Source: Halisarca cf. caerulea
Lineage: Eukaryota > Porifera > Demospongiae > Chondrillida > Halisarcidae
Length of the DNA stretch: 10,000 nucleotides
Reading direction: 5' to 3'
Assembly (NCBI GenBank): GCA_963170055.1
Contig: CAUJGJ010000124.1
Coordinates: 7,501 to 17,500, forward strand
Below the pieces are notes generated by a model, which saw only the letters and a list, made by a program, of their open reading frames with translations, had not been told where the DNA came from and did not search any database. The position numbers and the translations under genes are program-made. Positions 6,904 through 10,000 of the stretch are shown here, piece by piece. The stretch's first letter is position 1; every line of letters starts with the position of its first letter.

Positions 6904-8569
6904 ATGGCTGACGATAGAAAGCGTCCCCCGAAGTCAGTGAGCTCGCGATTGGAATCCTTCAGGGACAGTGGTGAGGTAAGGATGATCCACGTTAGGAAAA
7001 TTACTCTCTCTCTAGCACATTTGTGACGCTTTACGCCTAATGCCTGAATAGAAGATAATTTCTCAACTGTATACAGTAGATTAGAATCTGCATACACGTA
7101 TATATACACACATACAGTGCCCCTGCACATCACACACACTGCACTAGTATTGTGCCCTCTTCTACATGCATGTATGTTGTGGCATAGACACTATATATTG
7201 TCTATGGTTGTAGTAACTAAGTGTTGTAGGCCGAATAAGATTATACATCTTTGTTGCCAGGGAAACGCAAGTTGACAACCAGCATCTCCTCTAGATCTAG
7301 TAGTTGTCAAGAATAAAGGCCCTCATCGTCGATAAGACATGTTCTAAATGTAGTTTGTTTATGATGTGAATACACACATTGCATGCTATAGGGTGAAGCG
7401 GGGGTAATTTGGCACACGTTTTTGCAAATTCAGTAACTGCCTCCCTTCCTCATTAGGGTTCAGAAGCTAAGAGAAGCAAGCACATGCACACCCCTCACTC
7501 TTCTAGTGAGGAAGATGGAGAGATAAGAGCGGGACAGAGAGGAGAAGACAAGCGGTTGCTACCGTCCTCACAGAGGCATAGGATCCAACAAGATCACCAC
7601 CATCATTCTGACGACGACCGCAAGAGGGAGAGTGGTCAGCCGCAGAGGAGAGAGGGCTCTGACCTGCTGTCGAGAGTGGGTGGAGTTTCCCGTCCTCTGA
7701 AATCCAGCCGAAGTCTTCACCACCACCGAAGAGATCGCCATGGCAATGAGAGGTCCAGCGACCATTCCTCCCACCGGCATAGAAGCCGAGAACATTCAAA
7801 AAGAACAGCACATTATCGCGAGCGTAGAAGAACACACAGATCTGACAAACAGTCCAGCAGGGACTCCCCTGGTCAGGGACTGCAAGATAAGGATGGTGTA
7901 CGTGGTTCCAGTGACAGGGAAGACCTTCGTAAGGTTCTTGAACGCAGGCGCAGAGAGGAGCGCCACCGCATCTCCGATGTATCATCTGAGGGTGACCTCG
8001 AGCAAACTGAGAGGGGACAACAACTGCTGGAAAGAGAATCAGTGAGTTCTGCCGAAGAAATGAGTGACTATGACGAGGATGAGATGCTGTCTGGAGAGAG
8101 CGGAGGAGAAAGCAGTACTCAGTCAATGGACAAAGAACCAACCGTACAGACAACCGAAAAGGGTTCACGATGGTTCTCCCGCGATAGTGCATCGGAAAAC
8201 GAAGAAGATGACACAGAAGGCCAAAAGCCAGCGACAGAGGGGAAAAATGTTCGCCATCCCATTGGTGGTTACAGTGTGAAGGATGAAGAAATGAGTGAGA
8301 GCGATGAAGAAGAGCCAAGTGCTCGGTTGGAGAAGGACTTGAAGGAGATCGACGAGGATGATGATCACGAGAGCAGTCCCGATCAGCCCAACCTACCTGA
8401 CTACTATCCCGGCATCTATGGTTGCCGAAGTGTGGAGAATTATGAATGGCTGAATCGCATAGAAGAAGGGACATTTGGAGTTGTGTTTAGGGGAAAGGAG
8501 AAGCGAACGAGTGAGTATGCTTATGAAAGTGTATGTACGTACAGTATGCGTGTAGTTCCACACACTAAT

Positions 8570-8639
<70 letters not shown>

Positions 8640-8657
8640 ACACACACACACATGCAT

Positions 8658-8718
<61 letters not shown>

Positions 8719-8724
8719 CACACA

Positions 8725-8791
<67 letters not shown>

Positions 8792-9611
8792 ATATAATTG
8801 CATACCTACAAACACAAGATGCTATTATGGCTGTGTGCTTGCGTGTGTATATACGTACTCATACGCACAGTACACACCTACTCTCACTTATACATACGAA
8901 CACAGTCACATAATGAATTTAGAAACTAACACAACACTGGGTGAATGTAGAGTAGTGTACATTCTGACATACATACATATTATGTACACATGTACGTACG
9001 TATGTGTGTACATATGCACATATGTACATACATATGCACATATGCACATATGTACACATGTATGTACGTACATTTGTACATATGCATACATGTGTGTACA
9101 TACGTACATACACATGCACATATGCACACATGTGTGTACGTACATACGTATGTACATATGCACACATGTATGTACGTATGTACATATAGACACATACATA
9201 TGTACGTACAGTAGGTAGTGTTTGCTTTTAGTGCAGTACTTCCACAGAGAGGAGCACATACATATGTGCTTCGTATGCAGTACTTTGTGCAGCATATCTC
9301 ATTGTGTAGAGTTCAAACTGAACTGTATTCACATCCACTGCATGTAGCCATCTGTGGAAGTGAAAACCTTTTCACTCAATTTTTGGTCACGTTTTTCTCT
9401 TCAGATGAAATTGTTGCTCTGAAGAAACTGAAAATGGAAAAAGAGAAAGAAGGATTTCCCATAACCTCTCTGAGGGAGGTTTGCTGTCTACTGAAAGCCA
9501 AACATCCCAACATTGTCCATGTCAGAGTGAGTGTAGCATCATGTATGTGCGTTTATGCATATATACATGTGTGTGCACATACGTATGTCCGTACACACAC
9601 ACACACACACA

Positions 9612-9668
<57 letters not shown>

Positions 9669-9805
9669 ACACATACACACACACTTTGTAATCTTGCAGG
9701 AGATAGTGGTCGGTAGCAACATGGACAAGATCTACATTGTCATGGATTTTATTGAACATGACCTCAAAGCACTCATGGAGACTATGAAACAGCCCTTCCT
9801 AGTTG
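6904..9805 (+). CDS. CDK11: Cyclin-dependent kinase 11 (PITSLRE kinase), first four coding exons; 3' end outside window
   Basis: CDK11 with L-type cyclins phosphorylates the transcription and splicing machinery in the nucleus. Exons: 6904-6975, 7457-8510, 9405-9526 and 9700-9805, all with GT-AG borders and compatible phases, giving 451 codons before the gene leaves the window. Residues 1-200 are basic and rich in R, S, H and E (likely nuclear targeting and splicing-factor contact). About 220-338 is acidic. The family signature [18 protein letters not shown] follows, then the Gly loop EEGTFGVVF (361-368), ATP-site Lys382 in VALKK, the cyclin helix PITSLRE (394-400), and [34 protein letters not shown] up to the hinge. 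The start has context AAAATGG. Vertebrate CDK11 has a longer N-terminus, so this form is shorter. The HRD and DFG motifs would lie beyond 10000. Confidence 0.95.
6976..7456 (+). other. CDK11 intron 1
   Basis: Donor GAG|GTAAGG at 6975/6976; acceptor TTCCTCATTAG|G at 7456/7457; phase 0. Near its 3' end, about 7391-7435, it holds a diverged stretch (gggggtaatttggcac, then cagtaact) like the left end of the 200-bp MITE at 4110. No gene is seen inside. Confidence 0.85.
7391..7440 (+). mobile_element. Possible fragment of the 4110-4309 MITE family
   Basis: gggggtaatttgg followed by cagtaact parallels the left end and adjoining interior of the 200-bp MITE (4121-4153), with different spacing. The partner terminal repeat is missing, so this would be a solo remnant. 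It lies within about 20-65 bp of the exon 2 splice acceptor. Confidence 0.4.
8572..8793 (+). repeat. (CA)n microsatellite, about 220 bp, intron 2
   Basis: A nearly continuous CA run with a few interruptions (cata near 8634, catgcatgca near 8652, cgca near 8711, caga near 8724). In the pre-mRNA it is (CA)n, a motif known to bind hnRNP L in other animals. The long Thr-His or Cys-Val open frames here are artefacts of the repeat. Confidence 0.98.
8962..9210. repeat. Alternating purine-pyrimidine tract built from GTAC, CATATG and GCAC words
   Basis: About 250 bp made almost wholly of alternating purines and pyrimidines: tacgtac, catatg, gtacat and tgcacata recur on both strands without a fixed period. 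Such sequence is prone to Z-DNA and cruciforms. It probably derives from an expanded, mutated (TG/CA, TA) microsatellite. Confidence 0.85.
9527..9699 (+). other. CDK11 intron 3
   Basis: Donor AGA|GTGAGT at 9526/9527; acceptor ATCTTGCAG|G at 9699/9700; phase 0. At 173 bp, more than half is CA repeat. Confidence 0.92.
9593..9685 (+). repeat. (CA)n microsatellite, about 90 bp, intron 3
   Basis: CA repeat with three or so cata interruptions. It ends only 15 bp before the exon 4 acceptor and so takes the place where a polypyrimidine tract would be expected; just actttgtaatcttgcag lies between. Confidence 0.97.
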
Positions 9806-9831
9806 GTATGTGGATGTGTGAATGGTATGTG

Positions 9832-9833
9832 TG

Positions 9834-9899
<66 letters not shown>

Positions 9900-9915
9900 T
9901 GTGTGTGTGTGTGTG

Positions 9916-9962
<47 letters not shown>

Positions 9963-9990
9963 TATGTGTGTATATGTGTGTGTGTGTGTC
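9832..9990 (+). repeat. (GT)n microsatellite, about 160 bp, intron 4 (partial)
   Basis: GT repeat with tagt and tatgtgta interruptions, starting about 27 bp after the exon 4 donor GTTG|GTATGT (9805/9806). In the transcript it is complementary to the CA arrays of introns 2 and 3. The intron runs out of the window. Confidence 0.97.
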
Positions 9991-10000
9991 TTTGTGTGCA

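Larger units (their letters stand above)
8511..9404 (+). other. CDK11 intron 2
   Basis: Donor ACGA|GTGAGT at 8510/8511; acceptor TTTTTCTCTTCAG|A at 9404/9405; phase 1, restoring an Asn codon (RTNEIVALKK). It contains the long CA array and the alternating purine-pyrimidine tract, and no gene. Confidence 0.92.

Noticed and set aside
7503..8474. 323-codon minus-strand frame
   Set aside because: It is the antisense shadow of CDK11 exon 2. The sense frame has clear kinase and charged-region content and matching splice sites.
8393..9960. Long Cys-Val, Thr-His and Tyr-Val-His frames in the CA/GT and GTAC tracts
   Set aside because: These are translation artefacts of dinucleotide repeats within CDK11 introns.

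Overview
This is a eukaryotic, almost certainly metazoan, nuclear genomic window. It has spliced genes with GT-AG introns, long CA/GT microsatellites, short DNA-transposon derivatives and animal-type domains (MIB/HERC2, a CPED1-type PC-esterase, CDK11). Genes are close together: two start codons lie 119 bp apart head to head. With the element load, this suggests a marine invertebrate; an early-branching animal such as a sponge is my guess, but the sequence alone does not prove it.

Layout. (1) 1-941: a very homogeneous 33-bp tandem repeat that runs off the left edge. All observed variants are silent in one plus frame, and also in one minus frame. (2) 1352-1592, minus: first coding exon of a MIB/HERC2-domain protein. 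Its splice phase would fit a minus-strand exon starting at 966 and running into the repeat. (3) 2029-3681, minus: an intronless type II membrane protein with a cadherin-like domain and a PC-esterase domain, CPED1-like. (4) 3801-5306, plus: a divergent two-exon gene for an unrecognised single-pass membrane protein of about 179 aa. Its 966-bp intron holds a 200-bp TA-flanked MITE. (5) 5432-6791: a pogo/Tigger-type MITE split by two 585-bp inverted-terminal-repeat elements in opposite orientation. They form a near-perfect palindrome of about 1.18 kb, with the hexamer CATAAT at the left, middle and right junctions. (6) 6904 to beyond the right edge, plus: the first four coding exons of CDK11 (PITSLRE kinase), with a charged N-terminal region and the kinase N-lobe. 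Its introns hold long (CA)n, an alternating purine-pyrimidine tract and (GT)n.

The genes do not look like a pathway. The only likely shared regulation is the short divergent promoter between the PC-esterase and the small membrane protein. The points most worth checking are the nested, triple-junction palindrome, the coding status and strand of the 33-bp repeat, and the complementary CA/GT repeats flanking CDK11 exons 3-4, whose joint loss would keep frame but remove key kinase residues.
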